NCBI GenBank assembly: GCA_902774365.1
Contig: CACYHX010000011.1
Coordinates: 1-64,000, forward strand
Length of the DNA stretch: 64,000 bases
Source: an uncultured Bacteroidia bacterium
Lineage (GTDB): Bacteria > Bacteroidota > Bacteroidia > Bacteroidales > F082
Reading direction: 5' to 3'
This document shows positions 35,228 to 45,229 of the stretch, piece by piece; the first letter of the stretch is position 1, and each line of letters begins with the position of its first letter. The position numbers and the translations under genes were made by a program. A model generated the notes under the pieces. That model worked only from the letters and a program-made list of their open reading frames with translations. It did not search any database and was not told the origin of the DNA.

Positions 35228-36568
35228 ATGAAAGTAAAAGAAATCATGAAGGCTCTTGAAGCCAAACATCCTGGTGAAAAAGAGTATTTGCAGGCCGTCG
35301 AAGAGGTCCTGGTTTCCATTGAGAAAGTGTACAACGAGCATCCCGAATTCGAGAAGGCAAAGATCGTCGAGCGCCTTGTGGAGCCTGACCGTATCTTCAC
35401 TTTCCGTGTGACTTGGGTCAACGATAAGGGTGAAGTCTGCACGAACTTAGGTTATCGTGTGCAGTACAATGCCGCTCTTGGCGCTTACAAAGGTGGCCTC
35501 CGCTTCCACCCGGCTGTCAATGTCTCCATGCTGAAGTTCTTGGGCTTCGAACAGATCTTCAAGAACTCCCTGACCAACCTGCCTCTCGGCGGTGGTAAGG
35601 GCGGTGCCGACTTCGACCCGACGGGCAAGTCCGACGCTGAAATCATGCGTTTCTGCCAGGCCTTCATGTATGAGCTTTGGAGAAACATCGGTCCTGACCA
35701 AGACTCACCTGCTGGTGACGTCGGCGTCGGCGGCCGTGAGATCGGTTACCTCTATGGCGCTTACAAGAAGCTCGCCCGTGAACACAGCACTGGCGCTCTG
35801 ACTGGTAAGAGCTATGGCTGGGGTGGTTCTCTGATCCGTCCTGAAGCCACAGGTTTCGGTGCCATGTACTATGTTGAGCGCATGGTGAAGGAAAAGAAAG
35901 AAACCATGAAGGACAAGAAGATTGCTCTGTCTGGTTTCGGCAATGTGGCTTGGGGCGCTGCCACCAAGGCCGTTGAAATGGGTGCCAAGGTCGTCGCTAT
36001 CTCTGGTCCTGATGGCGTCTGCGAAATCAAGGACGGTATCACCAAGGAGATGATCGACTACATGCTTGAGATGCGTGCTTCCAACCGTAACAAGGTTGAA
36101 GACATGGCCACCAAGTTCCCGAAGGCCGCTAAGTTCACTGCCGGCAAGAAGGCTTGGACCGTCAAGTGCGACATCGCTATGCCTTGCGCTTTCCAAAACG
36201 AGCTTAGCGAAGAAGACGCCAACATGCTGATCAAGAATGGCGTGAAGTTCGTCGCTGAAGTGTCGAACATGGGCTGCCAGCCTGGTGCTATTGCAGCTTT
36301 CCAGAAGGCCAAACTGCCGTTTGCTCCTGGTAAGGCCGTCAACGCCGGTGGCGTCGCCACCTCTGGCCTTGAAATCTGCCAAAACGCCGGTCACATCAAC
36401 TGGACTGCCGAAGAGGTCGATGTCAAGTTGCACAAGATCATGAACGACATCTATGACATGTGCGTCGAGTACGGTAAGAATGGTAAGACCATTGACTACG
36501 TCAAGGGTGCCAACATCGCTGGCTTCATGCGCGTTGCCAAAGCTATGCTCGCTCAGGGTATCATCTAA
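35228..36568 (+). CDS. gdhA: NADP-specific glutamate dehydrogenase
   Basis: A 446-residue hexameric enzyme making glutamate from 2-oxoglutarate and ammonia. Substrate motifs: YKGGLRFHP and the catalytic-lysine segment LPLGGGKGGADFDP, then the Asp-containing QDSPAGDVGVGGREIG. The nucleotide-binding domain begins KKIALSGFGNVAWG. Length and the HSTGALTGKSYGWGGSL block fit the NADP-dependent class I family of anaerobes. Single gene with strong promoter and terminator. Codon use looks optimised for high expression (for example, consistent aag, cgt and ggt). Confidence 0.97.
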   Translation: MKVKEIMKALEAKHPGEKEYLQAVEEVLVSIEKVYNEHPEFEKAKIVERLVEPDRIFTFRVTWVNDKGEVCTNLGYRVQYNAALGAYKGGLRFHPAVNVSMLKFLGFEQIFKNSLTNLPLGGGKGGADFDPTGKSDAEIMRFCQAFMYELWRNIGPDQDSPAGDVGVGGREIGYLYGAYKKLAREHSTGALTGKSYGWGGSLIRPEATGFGAMYYVERMVKEKKETMKDKKIALSGFGNVAWGAATKAVEMGAKVVAISGPDGVCEIKDGITKEMIDYMLEMRASNRNKVEDMATKFPKAAKFTAGKKAWTVKCDIAMPCAFQNELSEEDANMLIKNGVKFVAEVSNMGCQPGAIAAFQKAKLPFAPGKAVNAGGVATSGLEICQNAGHINWTAEEVDVKLHKIMNDIYDMCVEYGKNGKTIDYVKGANIAGFMRVAKAMLAQGII

Positions 36569-36592
36569 TTTCCAGAGCTAAAAAAAGGTTTT

Positions 36593-36624
36593 GCAAGGCG
36601 GCTCACAAGGCCGCCTTGCTTTTT
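36593..36624 (+). terminator. Terminator after gdhA
   Basis: 10-bp perfect stem gcaaggcggc / gccgccttgc with a 7-nt loop and a T-run, ending 7 nt before the next ATG. Confidence 0.88.
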
Positions 36625-36630
36625 ATCATT

Positions 36631-37095
36631 ATGAAACAAACCACCTTATGTTACTTAGAGCGCGGCAGCCAATACCTTATGCTGCACCGCACCAAGAAAA
36701 AGAACGACCTCAACCACGACAAATGGCTCGGCGTGGGCGGCAAATTCGAGGAAGGGGAGAGCCCCGAGGACTGCATGCTGCGCGAGGTGTGGGAAGAGAC
36801 AGGATTCACCGTCACGAAATGGCGCTATTGCGGCATCGTCACCTTTGTGCATAACATCTACGACGACGAACATATGCACATCTTCGTATGCACTGACTGG
36901 ACGGGCGACCAAATCGAATGCAACGAAGGCGACCTCGAATGGATTGAAAAACAACGCCTGCTCGACCTTACCATGTGGGAAGGCGACAAGATTTTCCTCC
37001 GCCTCATCGACGAACACCGTTCCTTCTTCTCTCTCAAACTGACCTACGAATACGACACCTTGAAAGAGGCCGTTTTGGATGGGAAACCACTGTAA
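36631..37095 (+). CDS. Nudix hydrolase, 8-oxo-dGTP diphosphatase-like (MutT family)
   Basis: A 154-residue protein with a complete Nudix box from Gly37 (GGKFEEGESPEDCMLREV, then WEETGF), fitting GX5EX7REUXEEXGU. It starts MKQTTLCYLERGSQYLMLHR; the longer frame begins inside the gdhA terminator and is not used. The pattern KKNDLNHDKWLGVGGK is typical of the 8-oxo-dGTP/purine-NTP pyrophosphatase group. Cleans oxidised nucleotides or a related NDP-X; the substrate is not certain. Confidence 0.85.
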   Translation: MKQTTLCYLERGSQYLMLHRTKKKNDLNHDKWLGVGGKFEEGESPEDCMLREVWEETGFTVTKWRYCGIVTFVHNIYDDEHMHIFVCTDWTGDQIECNEGDLEWIEKQRLLDLTMWEGDKIFLRLIDEHRSFFSLKLTYEYDTLKEAVLDGKPL

Positions 37096-37110
37096 ATGAA
37101 CTTTTTTTCT

Positions 37111-37139
37111 TTGTTTGGTACGTTTTTTGCCTATATTTG
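37111..37139 (+). promoter_or_regulatory. Promoter of the giant type IX substrate gene
   Basis: TTG at 37111-37113, 18 nt, then TATATTTG at 37132-37139; ATG at 37171. Confidence 0.6.
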
Positions 37140-37170
37140 CATTTTGTATACTAGGTAAAGTCCAAACAAA

Positions 37171-40100
37171 ATGTCAAGAAGATCGAACTTCGTTAATGTG
37201 ATACTGGCAAAAGCCATATTGGCGTTGCTATTGATAGTTGTGGCGCCTGCTTTTGGACAGAATCTCATCACCAATGGCAATTTCGAGAACAATAACCAGT
37301 TATTGGGATATGAAACCGATTACAGCTATTATGGCCCGCCGCCGTATCTTACGGAAGCTGGCGTATATGTGGTGAAAAGGAATCCTAATATGTTTCATAA
37401 CCAGTGGTTTGAAATGGGCGACCATACCTCTGGAAGTGGACGGTTTTTCATTGCCAATGGCAAAGGCCTCCTGAGCAATTATCGGGTATGGGCAACGACG
37501 GTTAATGTTACACAAAACACAAACTATAGCTTTACTTTTTGGGCCAGCCATATCAGTAATGGCCAAGGCACGACTTCCTGGGCAAGATTCCGTGTTACCA
37601 TCAACGGGACGCAAGTGGGAACGGACAATTGGCAACCACAGTTTGTCAGCGGCGGCTATTGGGACCAGTTCCCTGCCGCTACCTGGAATAGTGGCACTGC
37701 TACCACGGCAACCATTATCATCTATGACCGCTGCCCCTTGGATTCCGGCTTCGGCGATGACTTCGGCATAGACGACATCTCTTTTACGCCCGACGTGTCT
37801 TATAGTGTCGTGGCCAATAACGATAACAACATCTTGGCATGCCAAGGCGGCCAACCCGTCCCGATTGATGTGCTGTCAAATGATGTCATCATGCCCAATG
37901 CCAATGAAGCAGTGGTTTCCGTGGTGACGAATCCATCCCATGGCACCTACACCGTGTCAAACAACATCATCTATTATACTTTTACGGGCGGCAACTATAC
38001 TACCGACCAAATCAAATACCGTGTGACGACACATGGCGTCTATTCCGAGGCGTGGGTATTTATCACTACAAGTCAGGCGCCTACGGTAGGGAATATCTCA
38101 GCTCCTTCAGTGATTTGCACCGGAGGTAGTCTGGGCATTGGCGCGCCTTCGGTCACGCCTTCTGGCACGGGTATTTGGCAGAAATGCCAAACCAGCACTG
38201 GAACCAACTGGACCACATTCGATCCGACCAGTATTCCTCTGTCGATGAATGGTTGGTGGGTGCGTTACTCCGCCACCAACGACTGTGGCACAGGTACCAG
38301 CAATGCGGTGCAGATCACGGTGACTGACGGCCCTAGCTTCTCAGCACAGACGCCACAAGTCCAGCCCATTTGTGCGGGTGGCAGCCTCACCCTTACGCCT
38401 CCTGCCTATTCGGCCAATGGCTCCCAGATTTTGAGCCAGGGCTGGGTGGCTTCGCCAACGGAAACGGGTAATTATAGCAGTTTCAACTTGAATAATATCA
38501 CGGCTGCCCAAAACGGATGGTATATCCGTTACATGGTGGAAGGCAACTGTGGCATGGTCTATAGCTCTCCCGCCCGTCAACTGGTAGTGAATGTGGCCCC
38601 CGATGTGACGGGCACGATACAAGCCCCCAATGCCATCTGTGCCGGTGGTGACTTGGATGTCGCCATACCGAGTTTTGTTGGCGACGGCACGGGCACTTGG
38701 GAAATCTGCTCAACTCAAAGCGGCAGTTATCAAGCTTTTAACATACAAGGCGTTCCAACAAGTTATAACAACTGGTACTTGCGCTATAAGGTGACCAACG
38801 ATTGTGGCAGCGATGTCAGCAATGTCGTGCAAATCCATGTCAACGACGCTCCGGTAATCTCCAATGTCTCGGCTCCCGCGGCTATCTGTGCGGGTGGCAG
38901 CTTCGCCTTGACGACGCCTAACATCCAAAACAATGGCGCGACAATCACCAACCAAGGCTGGCAAATCCAGATTAATGGCAGCTGGCAGTCTTTGAACAAC
39001 AATAATATCCCATACGAATACAATGGATGCCAAATACGGTATTTTGCTGAAAACGAATGTGGTATGGTCTATAGCACCACTGCTCAGACTACTGTCAACG
39101 ACGAGCCTTTGGTGGACAACGTTATTGCTCCGGCGGGCATCTGCGCAGGGTCGTCGTTCAACTTGATCTCACCTCAAGTCACTTGGCGCCATATCAACCA
39201 AGGCACAGGGTCATGGGAGATACAAATCGACGGCACGTGGCAGCCACTGAACAATAACAATATCCCGTATAGCTATAACGGCTGCAATATCCGTTACAAG
39301 GCCGTCAATGGATGTGGAACGGCCTATTCGCCCAACACGGCGCAGGTGACCGTGTATTCCACCTACCCTGTCAACGAAGGTGAAATCACCGCTTGCGACG
39401 ACATCTATTATCACGGCCAATTATGCGACCATAATGGCGATTACACCATCGACTCTGTCACGCCCAACGGCTGTACCATACAAGTGTCGTGGCATTTTAC
39501 CTTAGGTGAAGCCTACATTGCGCCAGTGCAATACCAAGAGTCCTGTGAATCCTATTACTGGCCCAAGACGCAACAAACCTATTACGAGAGCGATGTGTAT
39601 GAAACCCTCGTCGTCAGCCAGGACCCACAGGTTTGCGACAGCACCTATACCTTGGATTTGACCATCAACCATGCCCCTGAAATCTTAACTGATTTGATTG
39701 CGCCTTCCTCCGTTTGTGTGGGCTATCCGCTGGGCGTTTCGGCACCACAGGTTCAGATGAACCATAGCGGAGGCGGTAGTCAGGGCTGGGAATATGCCAC
39801 ATCGGCCAATGGGCCTTTCACTGCCTTCGACCCCTTGACGACCCATTTGAATTGCGGTAACTACTTCCTCCGTTATGTGGTCACCAATGGTTGTGGTGAG
39901 GTGACTAGCAACGTGGTTTCTTTCCGCGTCGACGATGCTCCTACGGCTAATGTTCAGTTGTCGGCCATGCAAGTGTGTGAAGGAGAGACCCTCGACTTAC
40001 CTGAGGTAAACGTTACTTGGAACAATGAAGATGTGAACGACCGTCTGGCTCAGTGGCAGATGTCGACAACAGAAGATGGCAATTTCACCGCCATCTCACC

Positions 40101-41805
40101 GATGATGCCGATGCAGATGAGCTATGATGGCAATTGGTTGCGGTATATCGCCCATAATTCTTGCGGCGACTACATCGCTGGCCCCGTGCTGATAAGGGTG
40201 GTGGCAGAAGCAGAAGATTGGCTGGAGACCATTGAAGAGTGCGATTACTACGTCCTTGAGACGGGAGAGGTAATCCATGAGAGCCAAGTGTTGGACTTTG
40301 AAACCTATGATCCGTGTCGTCATATCATCCACCAACCAGTCGTTATCAATCACAGCGACCAAGTGACTGATGTGATTACCTCATGTCATGAATCCTATGA
40401 GTGGAACGGGATGACCTTCTATCATTCAGACACACCACAGTATTCGGTTGTGACCTTGACCAATACTTCGGGTTGCGATAGCATTGTGGAATTGCAACTC
40501 AATTTCGACAGCTATGCGGCTTTCACCTACGACCGGACTGCTTGTGACTCATACGTTTGGGACATGAATCCGAACCATGTCTACACCGAAAGCGTCCGCG
40601 ACTCCGTGTTTGTCGCCGCCACGAATGAAGAGGATTGCGACACATGGTATTACCTCAATCTCACCCTAGGCCACGACACCCAAGTTGATGGAGGCACCAT
40701 GACCGAATGTAGTGGCTTCGTGTGGCATGGCGTTCCTTATTACAACGATGCCATCGTCTATGATTCTCTGCAGACATCGGTCACACACTGCGACAGTGTT
40801 GTCGCTTATCAGTTACACATCATCGCGCCTGTTGCTACTGATACCAACATCGTGGCTTGCCGTCCTATTTGGTGGCAGGAACACTATTGCGATACGGAAG
40901 GCGATTATCAGCATACCTTCCAGTCGGTGTATGGCTGCGACAGCCTCGTCACCGTCCATTTCAGTCTCTCGGAACAGCTTGTATATGAGTTCGATTCCTT
41001 GTCATGTGAGCCGTTCCAATGGTATGAATACCAATGCAATACGGATGGGATGACTTGCAGCCACCTTTTCCAGACCCCACAAGGCTGCGACAGCACCGTT
41101 GTGATGCATGTGATGTTGAGAGAAGCGGTGACTACTACATTGGAACTTCAGGCTTGCGACTACTATGAATTAAATGGAGTGGTCTATGATGAACCAGGCG
41201 TCGTCTTCATTGAGTTGGAAAACCTTGAAACGCAAGCCGGTTGCGATTCCATAGTGCAAATCAGACTCGAAATCAAGGACTCGGAAGCCATGGGTGTGAT
41301 TTCCGGCGATACTTCGGTGTTTGTGGCCTCCAACTTGGTCAGCGGCGTGTATCGTTACGAGATTGACACGACTGGCATCGTTGGTAATGTGGCGTGGTCT
41401 TTGTCTAATCCTGATTGGCAGGTCATTGAAAGTGCCAACGACCATTGCCTCATCCATGTGAGTACACCTGGGGCGACTACATTGACGGCCACCTTCACTG
41501 CGTTGGATTGTGGCGAGATGGAACGCGAAATTGTCATCAATGCCGGGTATTTCGGTGTCGAGGAGCAAGAGACTCATGACGTGCAGGTCTATCCCAATCC
41601 TACGAAAGGAACCCTACATATTGAAGCCGAGGTTATTCAAAATGTCAGGTTGGTCAACATGATGGGGCAGGTGCTTGAAAACATGGAATGCCCCCGTGGC
41701 AATCGTATTGAGATGAACCTCGTTGGCTATGCGCCTTCTGTCTATCTGCTTGAAATCAAGACGGATAAAGGAATGGTGAAAAAACGTGTGGTTCTGTGTC
41801 GTTGA
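37171..41805 (+). CDS. Giant exported repeat protein with type IX sorting domain
   Basis: A 1544-residue protein. Signal peptide ends at APAFGQ (residue 30). Residues about 31-215 form a carbohydrate-binding-like jelly-roll (NLITNGNFENN through FGIDDISFTPD). About 225-300 is a cadherin-like 'NDV' domain (VLSNDVIMPN). About 305-1010 holds seven roughly 85-residue repeats opening SAPxxIC-G-S-L-L (first at Ile315, last near Val935) with a mid WYIRYMVE-type block and a closing CG motif. Then come roughly 55-residue cysteine-bearing repeats (CDSYVWD, CSGFVWHG, CEPFQWYEY). The C-terminal sorting domain starts near YPNPTKGTLHI (1474). Surface-anchored or secreted; probable glycan or matrix binding. 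Confidence 0.85.
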   Translation: MSRRSNFVNVILAKAILALLLIVVAPAFGQNLITNGNFENNNQLLGYETDYSYYGPPPYLTEAGVYVVKRNPNMFHNQWFEMGDHTSGSGRFFIANGKGLLSNYRVWATTVNVTQNTNYSFTFWASHISNGQGTTSWARFRVTINGTQVGTDNWQPQFVSGGYWDQFPAATWNSGTATTATIIIYDRCPLDSGFGDDFGIDDISFTPDVSYSVVANNDNNILACQGGQPVPIDVLSNDVIMPNANEAVVSVVTNPSHGTYTVSNNIIYYTFTGGNYTTDQIKYRVTTHGVYSEAWVFITTSQAPTVGNISAPSVICTGGSLGIGAPSVTPSGTGIWQKCQTSTGTNWTTFDPTSIPLSMNGWWVRYSATNDCGTGTSNAVQITVTDGPSFSAQTPQVQPICAGGSLTLTPPAYSANGSQILSQGWVASPTETGNYSSFNLNNITAAQNGWYIRYMVEGNCGMVYSSPARQLVVNVAPDVTGTIQAPNAICAGGDLDVAIPSFVGDGTGTWEICSTQSGSYQAFNIQGVPTSYNNWYLRYKVTNDCGSDVSNVVQIHVNDAPVISNVSAPAAICAGGSFALTTPNIQNNGATITNQGWQIQINGSWQSLNNNNIPYEYNGCQIRYFAENECGMVYSTTAQTTVNDEPLVDNVIAPAGICAGSSFNLISPQVTWRHINQGTGSWEIQIDGTWQPLNNNNIPYSYNGCNIRYKAVNGCGTAYSPNTAQVTVYSTYPVNEGEITACDDIYYHGQLCDHNGDYTIDSVTPNGCTIQVSWHFTLGEAYIAPVQYQESCESYYWPKTQQTYYESDVYETLVVSQDPQVCDSTYTLDLTINHAPEILTDLIAPSSVCVGYPLGVSAPQVQMNHSGGGSQGWEYATSANGPFTAFDPLTTHLNCGNYFLRYVVTNGCGEVTSNVVSFRVDDAPTANVQLSAMQVCEGETLDLPEVNVTWNNEDVNDRLAQWQMSTTEDGNFTAISPMMPMQMSYDGNWLRYIAHNSCGDYIAGPVLIRVVAEAEDWLETIEECDYYVLETGEVIHESQVLDFETYDPCRHIIHQPVVINHSDQVTDVITSCHESYEWNGMTFYHSDTPQYSVVTLTNTSGCDSIVELQLNFDSYAAFTYDRTACDSYVWDMNPNHVYTESVRDSVFVAATNEEDCDTWYYLNLTLGHDTQVDGGTMTECSGFVWHGVPYYNDAIVYDSLQTSVTHCDSVVAYQLHIIAPVATDTNIVACRPIWWQEHYCDTEGDYQHTFQSVYGCDSLVTVHFSLSEQLVYEFDSLSCEPFQWYEYQCNTDGMTCSHLFQTPQGCDSTVVMHVMLREAVTTTLELQACDYYELNGVVYDEPGVVFIELENLETQAGCDSIVQIRLEIKDSEAMGVISGDTSVFVASNLVSGVYRYEIDTTGIVGNVAWSLSNPDWQVIESANDHCLIHVSTPGATTLTATFTALDCGEMEREIVINAGYFGVEEQETHDVQVYPNPTKGTLHIEAEVIQNVRLVNMMGQVLENMECPRGNRIEMNLVGYAPSVYLLEIKTDKGMVKKRVVLCR

Positions 41806-41853
41806 TTTGAGTATTTTTTGAAGCCAAATAACCGAGGCAATCACATTATTTCC

Positions 41854-41861
41854 TAAATTTG
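41854..41861 (+). promoter_or_regulatory. -7 box for the second type IX substrate gene
   Basis: TAAATTTG, only 12-18 nt before the possible ATGs at 41874 and 41880, so the leader is very short. Confidence 0.5.
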
Positions 41862-41873
41862 CAGGCTATTTAT

Positions 41874-44513
41874 ATGTTTATGAGATTTAGATTCTTTTCA
41901 ACCATTATATTGACGTTTTTGGCTGTATGTGCCTTTGCACAGCCTGTGGTGATCACACCGCCTTCGGCAGTCATTCAGCCTGGCGATTCGGTGACTTTGA
42001 CAGCCTCCGGTGCTTTGTATTATCAGTGGTCGCCTGCAGCGGGCTTGTCGGTGACCGACGGCCCTGTCACGGTGGCTTCACCTTCGGTGACCACGACCTA
42101 CACCTGTTCGGGCTATGCCCCAGGCGACGAGAGCGTTTTCAACGGGAATTTCGACCAAGGCAATGTGGGTTTTACTTCAGCTTATAGCTACTCATCAGAC
42201 TTGTATCCGGAAAGCACCTATAATGTAGGCCCTAATGCTGCAAATTTCCATCCCGATTTCACGGGCACGGGTCACGGCGGGTCGGGTGATTTTATGGTTG
42301 TCAATGGCGCGACGACGCCTAATACCAATGTCTGGACGGAGCAAATCACCGTGGTCCCCAATACCTACTATGCCTTCTCGACTTGGGTGTGCACGGTCAG
42401 TGCTGCTGGTGACGAGGCCCGCCTCCAGTTTAGCATCAACGGACAGCAGATAGGTGATGTCTTTTCAGCCCCTTCCTATACCGGTGAATGGCTGCAGTTC
42501 TACGAACTTTGGTATAGTGGCAACTCCACTTCAGCCACCATCACTATTTTGAACCAAAACACCATGGGTAGCGGCAACGACTTCGGCCTCGACGACATCT
42601 CGTTCTGCGAATTGGTGTTGGTCGGAGCACCCCAATGCACGGTGGCGGTGGAAGCGATGACGGCGGCGGTTGATGCCGACAACACCGAACTGTGTGAAGG
42701 CGCATCTACGACGCTTCACGCCATGGCTATGGGCGGCATCGGCAACTATACCTATAGCTGGACCCCTGCCAATACGCTTAATGACCCAACGGCGCAAGAT
42801 CCGGTGGCCACTCCTCCCGTGGGGAGCACTACTTATACCTGCCATTTCGATGATGGGTACAGCACGCTGGATGTCAGCATCACGATTGTGGTGCATCCCA
42901 ATGAGACCGAGAACGTCTATGAAACCATCTGCGAGAACGACACTTTCGATTTTTATGGTGACATGGTGAGTGAACCTGGAGTTTATGAGCACCACCTTCA
43001 AACCCAATATGGATGCGACAAGACCATATATCTGCATTTGGACAACTGGTCGGCAGCCAACGAAACCGTCCTCAATGAATACATCTGCGCCGGCGAAAGC
43101 TATGATTTCTATGGCGTTTCCTATAACCACACCTGTCAAGAGGTATATGTTGACCATACCTCACATGGGTGCGATAGCATCGTCAGACTTAACCTCACGG
43201 TGTATCCTGCCAATGACACAACACTCATCGACCCCAGTATCTGTGAGGGGGAAACCTACAACTTCCACGGCGTGAGCTATAGCCAGGATGGGCAAATCGC
43301 CTATTTCGACACCGTGGACCTTCATGGCTGCCTGAAAGTGGAAAAACTGGTGCTGTCGGTCGGCGAGTTTCAAATGCCCCCTGTGCTCAATCAATATGAG
43401 TGTTATGAACACGGGACGGTACCTTCTTGGACATGGGACAAGACGGGTGTGACCTATCATGAAGACACCACCGATGAGATCGTCCTTGACGACCCCAACG
43501 GCGGATGCCCCATCAAGCACAGGCTGAACCTCAAATTCCACGAGGAGTACTATCATGAGGAGACCAAGGTGGCTTGTGACGCCTATTATTGGCCTATTAC
43601 AGGTGAGACCTATTACGAAAGCCAAGACCCAATCGTCAAGACCTTCCATAATGTCTTTGGCGACCAGGAATGTGACAGCACCTTCGTCCTGCATCTTGAA
43701 ATCAACACTTACGAAACCACTGAGTTTACGGTGCCTTACGATGAAAGTTGTGACAGCTATTTTTGGGATAACCGAGGGCTTGAATATACCACCGATGACG
43801 CTTATGATCCTGAAGACCATGTCTATACGAAGTCAGGCTCATATCGTAGGACCTACGTCAACGAGATGGGCTGCGACAGCGTGGTGACTATGAATGTGCA
43901 TCTAGACTATACACCCTCGCCGACGCCCATTTGTCCCATGGATTGGGATAATCCTGCTCCACATTGGGTGATCACGGCTTCAGAGTTCGAAATCAATGCC
44001 TATGATTTCTTCATTTCTGACACTAATCCGGAATGCATTTGGGATACGGTGACGTGGAGCTTTGAGGATGAGTCGCTGCAATGGGTACTTGAACCTGCAG
44101 GGGATAAGGGCTCATGCTGCAAGGTTTTTGTGCTCAATATAGTGGACGATACGGTATGGCTGAAGGCGCGTGTGTTCAACCGTTGCGCTCCTGAGGAGGG
44201 CGTGTCGCAGCGGTATTGGCTGGTGTGTTCCTATTATGGCGTTGAAGAGCAAAACGGGAATCGCGCCGACTTCAGCGTGATGCCCAATCCCAATAACGGT
44301 CAGATGACCCTTTGTTTCGAACACTTTACGGGAAAAATCAATGTCAAGGTGTACGACATGAAGGGCACTTTGTTGGATAGCTTCCAGACATACAATGACT
44401 TAACGACCAATTCGATACAATACAGTCTTAATAAGAATGCTGGAGGACTCTATTTCTTTGTGGTCACAGGCAAGGAAGGGTCGGTAACGAGGAAAGTCAT
44501 TATAGAACAATAA
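41874..44513 (+). CDS. Exported repeat protein with type IX sorting domain
   Basis: An 879-residue protein (ATG 41874 or 41880). Signal peptide ends VCAFAQ. An Ig-like start (VVITPPSAVIQPGDSVTL) is followed by a jelly-roll (FNGNFDQGNVGF through FGLDDISFCEL) parallel to that in the 37171 protein, a PKD/Ig-like domain (LCEGASTTLHAMAMGG), then cysteine-bearing repeats such as CAGESYDFYGVSY, CEGETYNFHGVSY and CDAYYWPITGETYY. The C-terminal sorting domain starts near MPNPNNGQMTL (803). A tandem paralogue of the preceding gene. Role probably adhesion or matrix; no catalytic motif seen. Confidence 0.83.
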   Translation: MFMRFRFFSTIILTFLAVCAFAQPVVITPPSAVIQPGDSVTLTASGALYYQWSPAAGLSVTDGPVTVASPSVTTTYTCSGYAPGDESVFNGNFDQGNVGFTSAYSYSSDLYPESTYNVGPNAANFHPDFTGTGHGGSGDFMVVNGATTPNTNVWTEQITVVPNTYYAFSTWVCTVSAAGDEARLQFSINGQQIGDVFSAPSYTGEWLQFYELWYSGNSTSATITILNQNTMGSGNDFGLDDISFCELVLVGAPQCTVAVEAMTAAVDADNTELCEGASTTLHAMAMGGIGNYTYSWTPANTLNDPTAQDPVATPPVGSTTYTCHFDDGYSTLDVSITIVVHPNETENVYETICENDTFDFYGDMVSEPGVYEHHLQTQYGCDKTIYLHLDNWSAANETVLNEYICAGESYDFYGVSYNHTCQEVYVDHTSHGCDSIVRLNLTVYPANDTTLIDPSICEGETYNFHGVSYSQDGQIAYFDTVDLHGCLKVEKLVLSVGEFQMPPVLNQYECYEHGTVPSWTWDKTGVTYHEDTTDEIVLDDPNGGCPIKHRLNLKFHEEYYHEETKVACDAYYWPITGETYYESQDPIVKTFHNVFGDQECDSTFVLHLEINTYETTEFTVPYDESCDSYFWDNRGLEYTTDDAYDPEDHVYTKSGSYRRTYVNEMGCDSVVTMNVHLDYTPSPTPICPMDWDNPAPHWVITASEFEINAYDFFISDTNPECIWDTVTWSFEDESLQWVLEPAGDKGSCCKVFVLNIVDDTVWLKARVFNRCAPEEGVSQRYWLVCSYYGVEEQNGNRADFSVMPNPNNGQMTLCFEHFTGKINVKVYDMKGTLLDSFQTYNDLTTNSIQYSLNKNAGGLYFFVVTGKEGSVTRKVIIEQ

Positions 44514-44550
44514 ACTACGCTTTTTGATGTTAGAAATAAAACTTGTCAAT

Positions 44551-45198
44551 ATGAAAAGAATAACAAAAATCGGTGCCCTGGCTCTCATCTTCTTCGGGAT
44601 GGTGTTTGCTTCGTGTACGAAAAACGATGAGAACACCATCGTCCTGATAGGAGAGGAGCGTTACATTGACGACATCTTGACTGTGATTCCCGACACGTTG
44701 AAGCCTATGTTCGACGTTGTTTTCGGGTCAATACCACAAGGCCCTGTGCCGCCTAAGATCGAAGGCTCGTTTGTGGTCGATCCCAAACAGCGCGTCAGTT
44801 CCAATGTGAGCGTTTGGCCTTTGACGGTCATCGAACCTAACTTGTATCTGAGATTTTCGGACCAGCACAACGGCGTGGTTGCCATGGACTTGAACGAAGC
44901 CACGGAACAATTGACGGATACTGTTTTCGTGATGGGGCATAACAAGGACTTTACTATTTATTTCGTTGAGGACAAGTCGTACGACGTGCCGTTCAATGAG
45001 CAGTCTTTCCACGTCAGGGTGAAACGTGGCGTCATCATGAAAGGCACGATGAACGATTACGGCATGGCTAACTTTTCAATTGCGTCCATCATCATGGAAG
45101 CGGAAGACGATTCGGGAGGCCTGTTGGGACAATATGCTCCGGGCTCGTTCTTCGTCTATCGTGATGGCAACGGATTGGCCGAATATTTGGATTGGTAA
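44551..45198 (+). CDS. Lipoprotein of unknown function
   Basis: A 215-residue protein with a lipoprotein signal (MKRITKIGALALIFFGMVFASC, lipobox FASC). The mature region is beta-rich without a motif I recognise. It follows the type IX substrate by 37 nt and precedes a beta-barrel protein by 31 nt, all on one strand, so the three probably form an operon. Its alternating hydrophobic pattern (FTIYFVEDKSYDVPF) resembles small calycin-like lipoproteins, but this is only an impression. Confidence 0.65.
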   Translation: MKRITKIGALALIFFGMVFASCTKNDENTIVLIGEERYIDDILTVIPDTLKPMFDVVFGSIPQGPVPPKIEGSFVVDPKQRVSSNVSVWPLTVIEPNLYLRFSDQHNGVVAMDLNEATEQLTDTVFVMGHNKDFTIYFVEDKSYDVPFNEQSFHVRVKRGVIMKGTMNDYGMANFSIASIIMEAEDDSGGLLGQYAPGSFFVYRDGNGLAEYLDW

Positions 45199-45229
45199 AC
45201 TAGTGTTTAGCGATGAAAATGTATAAGTC

